From: Bradyrhizobium sp. 139
GTDB lineage: Bacteria; Pseudomonadota; Alphaproteobacteria; Rhizobiales; Xanthobacteraceae
Direction of reading: 5' to 3'
Length of the DNA stretch: 64,000 nucleotides
Assembly: GCF_023074175.1 (NCBI RefSeq)
Contig: NZ_JADPKS010000173.1
Location: 62,001 to 126,000 of the forward strand
The notes under the pieces are model-generated. The model did no database searches, was not told the origin of the DNA, and was given only the letters and a program-made list of their open reading frames with translations. Shown here piece after piece: positions 45,009-53,724 of this stretch; positions within the stretch are counted from its first letter, which is position 1, and each line of letters opens with the position of its first letter. The position numbers and the translations under genes were made by a program.

Positions 45009-47056
45009 TGAGAAGTCCCGTCAGTCTCTGTGCTTTGCGTGCCGCCCCTGGCGAGGCGGGGCATGATAATGCGAAAAGTAGTGCCTTGTCCCAGCTTGGA
45101 TTCCAGCATCATGCGCCCGCCGAGCTGCTGGGTGACAAGGTTATAGACGATATGCAGGCCAAGTCCCGTACCACCTTCATTGCGCCGGGTGGTAAAGAAT
45201 GGGTCAAAGGCCTGGCGCTGCACGTCGGGGCTCATGCCGGCCCCGTCATCGGCGAAGATGATCTCGATGTCGTCGGTCCCGCGCGGTCGCGCCGAGATCG
45301 AGATCGTGCCGGCGCGGCCGTCGGCAAAGGCGTGGTTGGCGGCGTTAAGGAAGAGGTTGGTCAGGATCTGGCCGTAGGAGCCCGGATAGCCGTCGAGCAA
45401 GAGCCCCTCGGGCACGTCGACCTGGAGCGTGATCGGCGAGCGCTTCAGCACCGGACGCAGGCTGGCGATGATCTGGTCGGTGGCTTCGCTGAGCGAGAAC
45501 TGCCGCCGCTCGGCATGCGAGCGGTCGACCGCGACCTGCTTGAACGACTGGATCAGCTCGCCGGCGCGCTGGAGGTTGGCGACGAGCTGCTGCGAGGCGT
45601 CGCGCGAGGACTGCACGAATTCTTCCAGCTGCGAGCGGCGCAGACCGCCGTCGCCCTTGAGCTGGGCCTCGAAGATCTCGGTGCGCCGGGCGAAGCTGGA
45701 GGCGACGGTCAGGCTGATGCCGATGGGATTGTTGACCTCGTGGGCGACGCCGGCGACGAGGCCGCCGAGCGCCGCGAGCCGCTCGGCGTCGATCAAATTC
45801 TGCTGCGCGGTGTTGAGCTCGAGCAGCGCGCTCTCGGCTCTCTCTTTCGACGCGCGCAGCTCGTCCTCGGTCTCACGCTTGGCGATCGCGTTTTCGCGGA
45901 ACACTTCCACCGCGCGCGCCATGGCCCCGACTTCGTCACGCGCCTTGGTGCCCTGCACCTCGCGGTCGAGCTCCCCGAGCGTGATCGCGCGCATCGCCGC
46001 CATGATCTGCTGGAGCGGCAGCCGGATCGACAGCGCGATCAGGACGCCGGCGGTGAGGATGGTGCCGAGGAAGATCACCGCAATGGAGAGGACACGACGA
46101 GAAATGTCCGCCAGCGTGCGGTCAAACGTCTCCTGCGCCTTCTGCTCGCGCTGGCGCATCTTGGTCGAGAGGTCGTCGATGGCGCCGATCGCCTCGGCCT
46201 GGCTGGCGTCGATGGCGTTGCGCAGCAATTCGGTGCGGTTCATCAGCTGCTCGGAGAGTCTTGCAAAGCCCTCGCGCAGCGCGGCGGTGCGGGTCGCGAG
46301 CTTTTGCAGCGCCATGCGCTGGAGGTCGTTGTCGGCGAGATCCAGCATCACCGGAACGGTGGACTCGATCGTCTCGGTGTTGCGCCGCGCGTCGTCGGCG
46401 GCCGCCGGCGAGAGCGAGAGATAGTAGGAATTGGCAGCCACCAGCATCGCGGTGAAGGCCTCGCGGGACTTGCCGAGCGAGGGCCAGATCAGCGCGTCGC
46501 GATGGCCGGTGGCGCCCTCGATGATGGAATAGAGGCCGGCCATATCCCTGGCCGGGCCCTGCACCTGCTCCTCATAGGTCTTGGCAATGGTCGCCTGCAC
46601 GCCGCGCAGCTCGCCGAAACCGTTGAGGAAGCGGTCGGTGGTGCGTTCCAGCTCCTCGACCGAGCCTGACAGCATCGGGTCCTTGGCGGCGCGGTCGGTC
46701 AGCGTGCCCAGCACGGCCTCGCGCAGCAGCAGGATCTCGGCAAACAGATCCGGGCTCGGCTGGTTGATGTAGCGGTGGATCAGATTGTGCAGGCGCCCGG
46801 TTTCGCTTTCGAGCAGCGCCAGGATCCTGTCGGACTCGCGCACCTGGCGCACGTCGTCCCAGGCCGAGCCCAGCACCTGCGAGCCGTTCCAGATCATTCC
46901 CACCAGCACCACCACGACGGCGGAGTTCAGCGCTGCGATCGACAGGATGCGCCAGCGGATCGGCACGGCGCGGAGCGCGCCGACGACGCGCGCGCGCAGC
47001 CGCCCGATCGGGCCGGGCGGCCTGTCTGCGTGCTCGCTGTGTCCAGGCGCGGCCAA
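44978..47056 (-). CDS. Membrane sensor histidine kinase with large periplasmic helical domain
   Basis: 692 residues: a cytoplasmic N-tail, TM1 (about 36-56), a long helical periplasmic domain (57-320), TM2 (322-344) and HAMP (345-398). Then a coiled coil, HisKA with His439 in AGVAHEVNNPIG, and an HATPase domain with NLFLNAANHAF and GGTGLGLHIVYNLV. The periplasmic domain resembles TorS/four-helix-bundle sensors that often work with a periplasmic binding protein (family knowledge). Its gene starts six bases after the mini-DctP gene and overlaps the next kinase by 31 bases. The shortened DctP protein and the divergent UgpB-like protein are candidate partners. Confidence 0.93.
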   Translation of the reverse strand: MAAPGHSEHADRPPGPIGRLRARVVGALRAVPIRWRILSIAALNSAVVVVLVGMIWNGSQVLGSAWDDVRQVRESDRILALLESETGRLHNLIHRYINQPSPDLFAEILLLREAVLGTLTDRAAKDPMLSGSVEELERTTDRFLNGFGELRGVQATIAKTYEEQVQGPARDMAGLYSIIEGATGHRDALIWPSLGKSREAFTAMLVAANSYYLSLSPAAADDARRNTETIESTVPVMLDLADNDLQRMALQKLATRTAALREGFARLSEQLMNRTELLRNAIDASQAEAIGAIDDLSTKMRQREQKAQETFDRTLADISRRVLSIAVIFLGTILTAGVLIALSIRLPLQQIMAAMRAITLGELDREVQGTKARDEVGAMARAVEVFRENAIAKRETEDELRASKERAESALLELNTAQQNLIDAERLAALGGLVAGVAHEVNNPIGISLTVASSFARRTEIFEAQLKGDGGLRRSQLEEFVQSSRDASQQLVANLQRAGELIQSFKQVAVDRSHAERRQFSLSEATDQIIASLRPVLKRSPITLQVDVPEGLLLDGYPGSYGQILTNLFLNAANHAFADGRAGTISISARPRGTDDIEIIFADDGAGMSPDVQRQAFDPFFTTRRNEGGTGLGLHIVYNLVTQQLGGRMMLESKLGQGTTFRIIMPRLARGGTQSTETDGTSQWPNRTMSST

Positions 47057-47062
47057 CTAAAC

Positions 47063-47527
47063 TCACTCCACCTTGCGAATGCGTTCGATCAACGCGGTCG
47101 CGGCGGGATTGCGCCCGGCGGCCCGCGCTTTAAGCTGCGACTGCTCCTCGAGGTCGCGCCATTTCTCGCGCATGAACCGGCTGGAGCGAGCCGCGGCCTC
47201 GCGGAAAATCGGCTGGTCGTCCACTGAGAGGCTCTGCCAGGCCTTGAGCGAGATCACCAGCACCTCAGGGCGCGTTTCCTTCTCCTCGCCGAGCTGGCGG
47301 GAGTGAAACACCTTGATCTCGTGCCGGCCGCAGGTGCGATCGGCGATCAGGGCGCCCATGTAGCGCAGCGCCTGCACAGTCGGGTAATCCTCGGTCTGGG
47401 TGTCGGCAGCGCGGAACTCGCGCGCAACGGCGCCCGTCGCGCAGATGGCCATCGCGCATTCGGCGAACAGAAGCGCAACGAACACCATCCCGGTCCGCGA
47501 GAGTTCGGCACGGTTCAACACTGGCAC
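47063..47527 (-). CDS. Shortened TRAP DctP-like periplasmic protein (internal deletions)
   Basis: 154 residues from GTG 47527 (AGGGG six bases upstream), with a signal peptide ending near GAVA. The first 50 mature residues match the start of TRAP binding proteins (REFRAADTQTEDYPTVQALR ... KVFHSRQLGEEKET). They jump directly to a late DctP segment (PEVLVISLKAWQSLSVDDQP), and the last part (TALIERIRKVE) matches the extreme C-terminus. From memory of DctP proteins of about 330 residues, roughly 150-180 central residues are missing in two places, yet the frame is intact. First gene of the kinase operon. Either a decaying pseudogene or a reduced sensory accessory. Confidence 0.75.
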   Translation of the reverse strand: MPVLNRAELSRTGMVFVALLFAECAMAICATGAVAREFRAADTQTEDYPTVQALRYMGALIADRTCGRHEIKVFHSRQLGEEKETRPEVLVISLKAWQSLSVDDQPIFREAAARSSRFMREKWRDLEEQSQLKARAAGRNPAATALIERIRKVE

Positions 47528-47730
47528 ACTCAACCCCTTGGTATGGGAGTCTATGGCGGGAAGAAAAGGTTCAATGCAATCTAGCAGATGGTCGGGGGAG
47601 GGCTGTCCCGCCGGGCTCGCCGGGGGCGATTGTGCGGCGCGAGCGATCCTTATTGCTGGTTGAAACCGGAAAAGCCGCGCCTTATGCAGGTATGGTCGCC
47701 TTTTTGCCGTGCGACGCGGGAAGAGCCATC

Positions 47731-49056
47731 GTGATTTCAGCATCGCGTCTTTTGCAGATCGTCGCCGCCTTCATCATCCTCACATTGCCCCCTCAGGCGC
47801 GTGCCGCCACCGAGATCGCATGGTGGCACGCCATGTCCGGCGAGCTCGGGCGGCAGCTGGAGAAGCTCGCCTCCGACTTCAACGCCTCGCAATCCGATTA
47901 CCGGATCGTGCCGAGCTACAAGGGCAACTACACCGAGACCGTGACGGCAGCGATCTTCGCCTTCCGCTCGCGCAGCCAGCCGGCGATCGTCCAGGTCAAC
48001 GAGGTTGCCACCGCCACCATGACCGCGGCCAAGGGCGCGATCTATCCCGTGTTCAGCATGATGCGGGACATGAACGAGCCGTTCTCGCTCACCAATTACC
48101 TTCCCGCGGTCTCCGGCTCTTACACCGATGCGGCCGGCAACCTGTTGTCGTTCCCGTTCAATTCGTCGACGCCGATCCTGTACTATAACAAGACCATGTT
48201 CCGCGACGCGGGCCTCGATCCGGAGAAGCCGCCGAAGACCTGGCCCGAGCTTGGGCTTGCTGCAAAACGCCTGCGCGACCGCGGCGCGGTGTGCGGCTTC
48301 ACCACGTCCTGGCCGTCCTGGATCCATATCGAGAATCTCTCCGCTTTCCACAATCTGCCGCTCGCGACCCGCGCGAATGGCTTTGCGGGACTGGATGCGG
48401 AGCTGACCATCAGCAACCCCGTCGTCGTGAAGCATGTCGCCCAGCTCGCCGAATGGCAGAAGGGCAAGGTATTCGACTACAGCGGCCGCGGGCAGTCGGC
48501 CGAGCCGCGCTTCCAGAACGGCGAATGCGGCATCTTCATCGGCTCCTCGGCGACGCGGGCCGACATCAAGGCGAATTCGAAATTCGAGATCGGCTACGGC
48601 ATGATGCCGTACTGGCCCGACGTGAAGGGGGCGCCGCAGAATTCGATCATCGGCGGCGCCACGCTGTGGGTGCTGCGCGACCGCCCGCGCGAGGAATACA
48701 AGGGCGTGGCGCGGTTCTTCGCCTATCTGTCGCAGCCCGGCGTGCAGGCGGCCTGGCACCAGAGCACCGGCTATTTGCCGATCACCCGCGCCGCCTATGA
48801 GCTGACGCGCGCACAAGGTTTTTACGACCGCAATCCGGGTTCCGCGATCTCGTTCGAGGAGATCACGCTGCATCCGCCGACGGAGAACTCAAAGGGCATC
48901 CGGCTTGGTTCTTTCATCCTGATCCGCGGCGCCATCGAGGACGAACTGGAGCAGGCCTTTAATGGCCAGAAGGGCGCGCAGGCTGCGCTCGATTCCGCAG
49001 TCGAGCGTGGCAACAAGCTGCTGCGCCAGTTCGAGCGCGCCAGCCCGGACCGGTAG
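47731..49056 (+). CDS. UgpB-like ABC substrate-binding protein (orphan)
   Basis: 441 residues from GTG 47731 (GGAAG about seven bases upstream), with signal peptide ending near PQARA. SBP_bac_1 family: ATEIAWWHAMSGELGRQLEKLASDFN is the usual UgpB opening, and LSFPFNSSTPILYYNKTMFRDAGLDP follows. UgpB proteins bind glycerol-3-phosphate or its diesters (family knowledge). No ugpAEC genes follow. It diverges from the mini-DctP/kinase operon, suggesting a ligand-sensing role with that operon or use of a distant permease. Confidence 0.93.
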   Translation: MISASRLLQIVAAFIILTLPPQARAATEIAWWHAMSGELGRQLEKLASDFNASQSDYRIVPSYKGNYTETVTAAIFAFRSRSQPAIVQVNEVATATMTAAKGAIYPVFSMMRDMNEPFSLTNYLPAVSGSYTDAAGNLLSFPFNSSTPILYYNKTMFRDAGLDPEKPPKTWPELGLAAKRLRDRGAVCGFTTSWPSWIHIENLSAFHNLPLATRANGFAGLDAELTISNPVVVKHVAQLAEWQKGKVFDYSGRGQSAEPRFQNGECGIFIGSSATRADIKANSKFEIGYGMMPYWPDVKGAPQNSIIGGATLWVLRDRPREEYKGVARFFAYLSQPGVQAAWHQSTGYLPITRAAYELTRAQGFYDRNPGSAISFEEITLHPPTENSKGIRLGSFILIRGAIEDELEQAFNGQKGAQAALDSAVERGNKLLRQFERASPDR

Positions 49057-49075
49057 CAACGGCCTGAGCGTGCGC

Positions 49076-49210
49076 CTCGTCCTTCGAGACGACCGCTCTG
49101 CGGTCTCCTCAGGATGAGGCTTAAGCGGCAACGGTGCCCGTTGAAATGGCTGCTACGCACTCCGCCCTCATCCTGAGGAGCCCGCCAAAGCGGGCGTCTC
49201 GAAGGATGGG
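49076..49210. repeat. Family-D repeat
   Basis: CCTCGTCCTTCGAGACGACC ... CTCCTCAGGATGAGG then CCTCATCCTGAGGAGCCCGC / GCGGGCGTCTCGAAGGATG. Two head-to-head hairpins, the fullest copy of this family in the window. Confidence 0.88.
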
Positions 49211-49248
49211 CCGCGGGTGAACTGCTTTGAAATGTAATCAAGGTTGCG

Positions 49249-50196
49249 ATGTGGATGAAACTACCTCAATTCACGAACGCGGAAAGCTTTCGCGCCTGGC
49301 GCTCCGCTTCCGCGCGATGGCTGCCGATCGCGCTCGACATCGCCCGTAGCCACGGTCTCGATATCAGCTCCCCTCATGTGTTTGCGACCGGCACCAACCT
49401 CGTCATAGGCCTCGGTGAGACGCTGATCCTGAAAATCTTCCCGCCGCTGCTGCACGCGCAATTCGTCTCCGAGCGCGGATCGCTGACCCAGCTTGCCGGC
49501 CGTGTTCATTTGCCGATCCCCGAAATCGTCGCGGAAGGGATGCGCAACGGCTGGCCCTATCTCGTCGTCACGCGCCTTGCCGGCACGCTCGGCTCGGAGG
49601 TGTGGCCGTCATTGCCGGAAGCGCAGAAGGAGCGCGTGCTGCGCCAGATCGGCGAGACGATTGCCGCCGTGCAGCGCGCGCCGCTCGGAACGCTCGCGCA
49701 GATCCAGCCGCGCTGGGACGACTTCATGCGCGCCCAGATGCAGGGCTGCAAGGCGCGGCACACGCGCCTTTGCCTTGCGCCAAAATTCCTCGCCGGTCTC
49801 GACGATCTGCTGCGCGACGCAGCTGCGCTGATCCCGATGGATGCGCCGCCGGTGATCCTGATCGGCGAATACATTCCGGAGAACTTCTTGCTCGCCTGCC
49901 ATGACGATCAATGGTCGCTCGCCGGCCTGTTCGATTTCGGCGACGTGCTGACGGGATGGCGGGACTACGACCTGCTCGGCCCCAGCGCCTTCATGGCGGC
50001 GGGCCGGCCGGACCGCGTGCGCAGCCTGCTCGAAGGCTTTGGCCACGAGAAGCTCGACTTCGCGCTGAAGCGGCGGCTGATGGCCCTGATGCTGCTGCAT
50101 CGTGCCAGCGACCTCAACAGCCACATCTGCATCGAGGGCTGGCAGGAGAGGGCAAACGATCTCGTCGCGCTTCAGGATCTGATCTGGCCGGGGTGA
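49249..50196 (+). CDS. Phosphotransferase (APH-like kinase fold) with altered catalytic loop
   Basis: 315 residues of aminoglycoside-phosphotransferase-like fold. The nucleotide-lobe hairpin is visible (ATGTNLVIGLGETLILKIFP, Lys in the usual place). The catalytic loop normally reads HGDxxPxN; here it is IGEYIPENFLL, so the His is Ile and the catalytic Asp is Glu, while the Asn is kept. The metal-binding motif is FDFGDVLTGWRDYD. It may be a real kinase of a variant subfamily or a pseudokinase. Substrate unknown; resistance is not implied. Confidence 0.85.
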   Translation: MWMKLPQFTNAESFRAWRSASARWLPIALDIARSHGLDISSPHVFATGTNLVIGLGETLILKIFPPLLHAQFVSERGSLTQLAGRVHLPIPEIVAEGMRNGWPYLVVTRLAGTLGSEVWPSLPEAQKERVLRQIGETIAAVQRAPLGTLAQIQPRWDDFMRAQMQGCKARHTRLCLAPKFLAGLDDLLRDAAALIPMDAPPVILIGEYIPENFLLACHDDQWSLAGLFDFGDVLTGWRDYDLLGPSAFMAAGRPDRVRSLLEGFGHEKLDFALKRRLMALMLLHRASDLNSHICIEGWQERANDLVALQDLIWPG

Positions 50197-50221
50197 GCGC
50201 TCCCGCCCCACCTCTCTCTCT

Positions 50222-50325
50222 GTCATTCCGGGGCCTGCGGAGCGGCGAGCCCGGAATCCATCTTCCCGCGCGTTCTGCGGCCCGATGGATTCCGGGCTCG
50301 ATGCTGCGCATCGCCCCGGAATGAC
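50222..50325. repeat. Family-F repeat (GTCATTCCGGGG type)
   Basis: Outer arms GTCATTCCGGGGC / GCCCCGGAATGAC and inner arms GAGCCCGGAATCCATC / GATGGATTCCGGGCTC: a nested palindrome like family A but unrelated in sequence. Single copy in the window. Confidence 0.9.
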
Positions 50326-50507
50326 GACCGCGCCTCGCCGCTACGGCACTGGCGCCCAATCATCTGCGCGAGGACTTCTGCCGTTGCCTCCCAGATGGGC
50401 CTCCGCTCTTCTAAGCCCAATTCTTGAGCAATTTCTATTAATTGTATGCAGATCGAAGGATCACCACGCTCTGCCGGATCGGGCGGAAAATAGAAAATCG
50501 CTTGCAC
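50223..50507 (-). pseudogene. Possible gene remnant fused to a repeat
   Basis: A 94-codon frame from GTG 50507. The first about 55 residues look protein-like (FYFPPDPAERGDPSICIQLI, QELGLEERRPIWEATAEVLA) and use codons such as ATA and TTA that are rare here. The remaining third is only translated family-F repeat. It may be the surviving start of a foreign gene cut short by the repeat, or a chance frame. Confidence 0.3.
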
Positions 50508-50603
50508 TTCAGTCGATTAACCCACGGCTAACGCCTCGTTAAGCCTTGGCACGAACCTTGCGAATCCAGTTCCAACCAGAAGCTTTTGTGTTGGAGCCAT
50601 TCC

Positions 50604-52226
50604 ATGAAGCGCCGCGATTTCCTCAAGTCCGTTTCCGGATTGGCCGCAGGCGCGGCGCTTCCGGCCGTGCCGTCCGTGATCTCGTCCGCCCAGGCCGATG
50701 CGCGCTCGGAGACGCTGCTGATCGTCTCGGAAGGTGGCCCCAACAATCTCGACATCCACGGCGTCGGCACCAACGTGCCCGGCTATGAGGTGTCCTGGAA
50801 TTGCTACGACCGCCTGATCAGCCACGAGATGAAGACCGGTCCCGGCGGCGTTCCCTATTACGACCGCGACAAGTTCAAGGGCGAGCTCGCCGAGGACATG
50901 AAGATCGACGACATGTCGGTCACCTTCAAGCTGAAGAAGAACGCCAAATTCCACGACGGCGCGCCTGTCGCCGCCAGAGACGTCAAATGGTCGCTCGACC
51001 GCGCCGTCAGCGTCGGCGGCTTCCCGACCTTCCAGATGAGCGCGGGCTCGCTGACAAAGCCCGAGCAGTTCGTCGTGATCGACGACTACACGGTGCGTGT
51101 CGACTTCCTGAAGAAGGACAAGCTGACGATCCCCGATCTCGCCGTGATCGTGCCCTGCATCGTCAACTCCGAGCTGGTGAAGAAGAACGCCAGCGAGAAG
51201 GATCCCTGGGGTCTCGAATTCACCAAGCAGCAGACCGCGGGCTCCGGCGCCTACAAGGTGACGAAGTGGACCGCCGGCACCGAAGTCATCATGGAGCGCA
51301 ACGACGACTGGGTCGGCGGCCCCCTGCCGAAGATCAAGCGCGTGATCTGGCGCATGGTGCCGCAGGCCGGCAACCGCCGGGCGCTGCTCGAGCGCGGCGA
51401 TGCCGACATCTCCTACGAGCTGCCGAACAAGGATTTCCAGGAGATGAAGGCGAACGGCAAGCTCAACGTGGTGTCGCTGCCGTTCTCCAACGGCATCCAG
51501 TACATCGGCATGAACGTGACCAAGCCGCCGTTCGACAATCCCAAAGTACGTCAGGCAGTGGCCTACGCGATTCCGTATCAGAAGATCATGGACGCGGTGA
51601 TGTTCGGGCTGGCGAACCCGATGTTCGGTGCGGCAAAGGACAAGCCGACCGAAGTCGCCTGGCCGCAGCCGCACAAATACAACACCGACATGGAGAAGGC
51701 GAAGGCGCTGATGGCCGAGGCCGGCTACGCCAACGGTTTCGAGACCACGATTTCGTTCGACCTGAATTTCGCCGGCGTCAACGAGCCGCTCTGTGTGCTG
51801 GTGCAGGAGAGCCTCGCCCAGATCGGCATCAAGACCACCATCAACAAGGTGCCCGGCGCCAACTGGCGCACCGAATTGAACAAGAAGGAGATGCCGCTCT
51901 TCACCAACGTGTTCTCGGGCTGGCTCGATTACCCCGAATACTTCTTCTACTGGTGCTATCACGGCAATAATTCCGTCTTCAACACCATGAGCTACAAGTC
52001 GGCGGAGATGGACAGGCTGATCGACGGCGCGCGCGTTGCGGCCGCCACCGGCGACATGGCGACCTACGACACCGACGTGAAGGGCTTTGTCGATCTCGCC
52101 TACAGCGACATCCCGCGCATCCCGCTGTACCAGCCCTTCGTCAACGTCGCGATGCAGAAGAACATCAGCGGCTACCAATACTGGTTCCACCGTCGTCTCG
52201 ATTATCGCGCGATGGCGAAGGGGTGA
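50604..52226 (+). CDS. Peptide/nickel-type ABC substrate-binding protein (first gene of amide-utilisation operon)
   Basis: 540 residues from ATG 50604 (GGAG seven bases upstream). Tat-type leader KRRDFLKSVSGLAAGAALPA, SBP_bac_5 core with NAKFHDGAPVAARDVKWSLD and PPFDNPKVRQAVAYAI. Followed on the same strand by two permeases, a double ATPase and AtzG/E/H-like genes, so the ligand is probably a urea-, biuret- or amide-like compound rather than a peptide (inference). Gaps to the next genes are filled by repeats. Confidence 0.94.
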   Translation: MKRRDFLKSVSGLAAGAALPAVPSVISSAQADARSETLLIVSEGGPNNLDIHGVGTNVPGYEVSWNCYDRLISHEMKTGPGGVPYYDRDKFKGELAEDMKIDDMSVTFKLKKNAKFHDGAPVAARDVKWSLDRAVSVGGFPTFQMSAGSLTKPEQFVVIDDYTVRVDFLKKDKLTIPDLAVIVPCIVNSELVKKNASEKDPWGLEFTKQQTAGSGAYKVTKWTAGTEVIMERNDDWVGGPLPKIKRVIWRMVPQAGNRRALLERGDADISYELPNKDFQEMKANGKLNVVSLPFSNGIQYIGMNVTKPPFDNPKVRQAVAYAIPYQKIMDAVMFGLANPMFGAAKDKPTEVAWPQPHKYNTDMEKAKALMAEAGYANGFETTISFDLNFAGVNEPLCVLVQESLAQIGIKTTINKVPGANWRTELNKKEMPLFTNVFSGWLDYPEYFFYWCYHGNNSVFNTMSYKSAEMDRLIDGARVAAATGDMATYDTDVKGFVDLAYSDIPRIPLYQPFVNVAMQKNISGYQYWFHRRLDYRAMAKG

Positions 52227-52310
52227 GGGGGCATGCTCACCATGATCGGCGCGAGTGAGGTGTCCGCGTCTCTAGCCATCTTCCCGAGTGAGGTGAGCAC
52301 GGCTCTCTCA

Positions 52311-52440
52311 TTCCCTCTCCCCTTGTGGGATCCGAGGCGAGCGAAGCTCGCTCTCGAGGGCAGGGTGAGGGGTAGCCACGAACTCCGACCTCGCTTGCGG
52401 CGACCCCTCACCCCAGCCCTCTCCCACAAGGGGAGAGGGG
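52311..52440. repeat. Family-B repeat between binding protein and first permease
   Basis: TTCCCTCTCCCCTTGTGGGA ... CTCTCCCACAAGGGGAGAGG with inner GGGTGAGGGGT / ACCCCTCACCC. A variant arm sequence of family B. Confidence 0.88.
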
Positions 52441-52498
52441 GCGCAGCCGAGCAAGCGGCGCGAGCGTGCTCACAAGCGCAGCGCAGAAGGAACGCCTC

Positions 52499-53512
52499 AT
52501 GCTGACCATGATCGGCAAGCGCCTGATGTTCGCGATCCCGTCGCTGATCGGCGTCGTCATCGTCACCTTCCTGCTCACCCGCGCACTGCCCGGTGACCCC
52601 GCCGCTTACTTCGCAGGTCCCGCCGCGACGAAGGAAGCCGTCGAGCAGATCCGCAAGAAGCTCGGCCTCGACAGGCCGCTGGTCGAGCAGTTCTTCCGTT
52701 ACACCAACGATCTCGCCCATGGCGATTTCGGCAACTCGCTGACAACGGGACAGCCGGTCGCGGCCGAGATCCGCAATCGCCTGCCGGCTTCCGCCGAGCT
52801 GACGCTGCTCGGCCTCATCGTTTCCATCGTGATCGCCATTCCGCTCGGCGTGCTGGCGGCGACGCGGCCGGGATCATGGGTCGACCATCTCTGCCGGGTG
52901 ACGACGACGGCCGGCGTCTCGCTGCCGGTGTTCTTCACCGGTCTCGTGCTGGTCTATGTCTTCTATTTCCGGCTCGGCTGGTCGCCGGCGCCGCTCGGGC
53001 GGCTCGACGTGTTCTACAGCACCCCGCCGACCGTGACCGGCTTCTACCTGATCGACACCTTGCTCGCGCGCGACTTCGAGGCGTTTCGCTCGGCGCTGAG
53101 CCAGCTCATCCTGCCGGCGACGACGCTGGCGATCTTCTCGCTGGCGCCGATCGCGCGCATGACGCGGGCCGCGATGCTGGCGGTGCTGTCGTCGGAGTTC
53201 GTCCGCACCGCGCGCGCCAGCGGCCTGTCGCCGGCAACGGTCATCGTTACCTATGCCTTCCGCAACGCGATGCTCCCCGTCATCACCACGCTGAGCATGG
53301 TGTTCTCGTTCCTGCTCGGCGCCAACGTGCTGGTGGAGAAGGTGTTCGCCTGGCCCGGCATCGGCTCCTATGCGGTGGAAGCGCTGATCTCGTCGGACTT
53401 CGCGCCGGTGCAGGGTTTCGTGCTGACCATGGCGGTGATGTACGTGCTGCTCAATCTCGTGATCGACATTCTCTATGGCGTGATCGATCCGCGCGTGCGG
53501 CTGGAGGGCTGA
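52499..53512 (+). CDS. ABC transporter permease, DppB type
   Basis: 337 residues from ATG 52499 (AAGGA seven bases upstream). Helix 1 is IPSLIGVVIVTFLLTRALPGDP, the hallmark of DppB/OppB permeases. The EAA-like coupling loop is ARASGLSPATVIVTYAFRNAMLP near the C-terminal half. Works with the DppC-type permease and double ATPase downstream. Confidence 0.94.
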   Translation: MLTMIGKRLMFAIPSLIGVVIVTFLLTRALPGDPAAYFAGPAATKEAVEQIRKKLGLDRPLVEQFFRYTNDLAHGDFGNSLTTGQPVAAEIRNRLPASAELTLLGLIVSIVIAIPLGVLAATRPGSWVDHLCRVTTTAGVSLPVFFTGLVLVYVFYFRLGWSPAPLGRLDVFYSTPPTVTGFYLIDTLLARDFEAFRSALSQLILPATTLAIFSLAPIARMTRAAMLAVLSSEFVRTARASGLSPATVIVTYAFRNAMLPVITTLSMVFSFLLGANVLVEKVFAWPGIGSYAVEALISSDFAPVQGFVLTMAVMYVLLNLVIDILYGVIDPRVRLEG

Positions 53513-53553
53513 ACCATGAAGACGTTTCGTCAGGTGCAAGCTCCGAAGACGAT

Positions 53554-53675
53554 GCGCCCCCTCTCCCGCTTGCGGGGGAGGGTTGGGGAGGGGGTCTCTC
53601 CGCGAGCGACAGTCCCGATGTGGAGAGAGCCCTCACCCGGCGCGTTGCGCCGACCTCTCCCGCAAGCGGGAGAGG
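53554..53675. repeat. Family-B repeat between the two permease genes
   Basis: CCCCTCTCCCGCTTGCGGGG ... CTCTCCCGCAAGCGGGAGAG, close to the copies at 27612 and 38681. It lies inside the transporter operon. Confidence 0.9.
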
Positions 53676-53724
53676 CAAGGCACCGCAGCTTGCCGGATCG
53701 GTCAAACGCCATCCTGGTGATTCC

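Larger units (their letters stand above)
50197..50603. other. 407-base gap: family-F repeat, possible gene remnant and transporter upstream region
   Basis: Holds a 104-base family-F repeat (50222-50325), a short leftward frame that may be a gene remnant (50326-50507), and the upstream region of the peptide transporter operon. The segment around 50410-50560 is noticeably AT-richer than its neighbours. Confidence 0.6.

Noticed and set aside
43347..45011. 554-codon plus-strand frame opposite the receiver-kinase
   Set aside because: Shadow frame; the minus strand has receiver, HisKA and HATPase motifs in order.
49249..50196. Aminoglycoside resistance gene
   Set aside because: Only the kinase fold is shared; the catalytic loop is altered and the genomic setting does not suggest resistance.
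52876..53724. Long N-terminal extension of the DppC-type permease frame
   Set aside because: It translates the first permease gene in the wrong frame and then the family-B repeat. The real start at 53725 begins a normal DppC protein.
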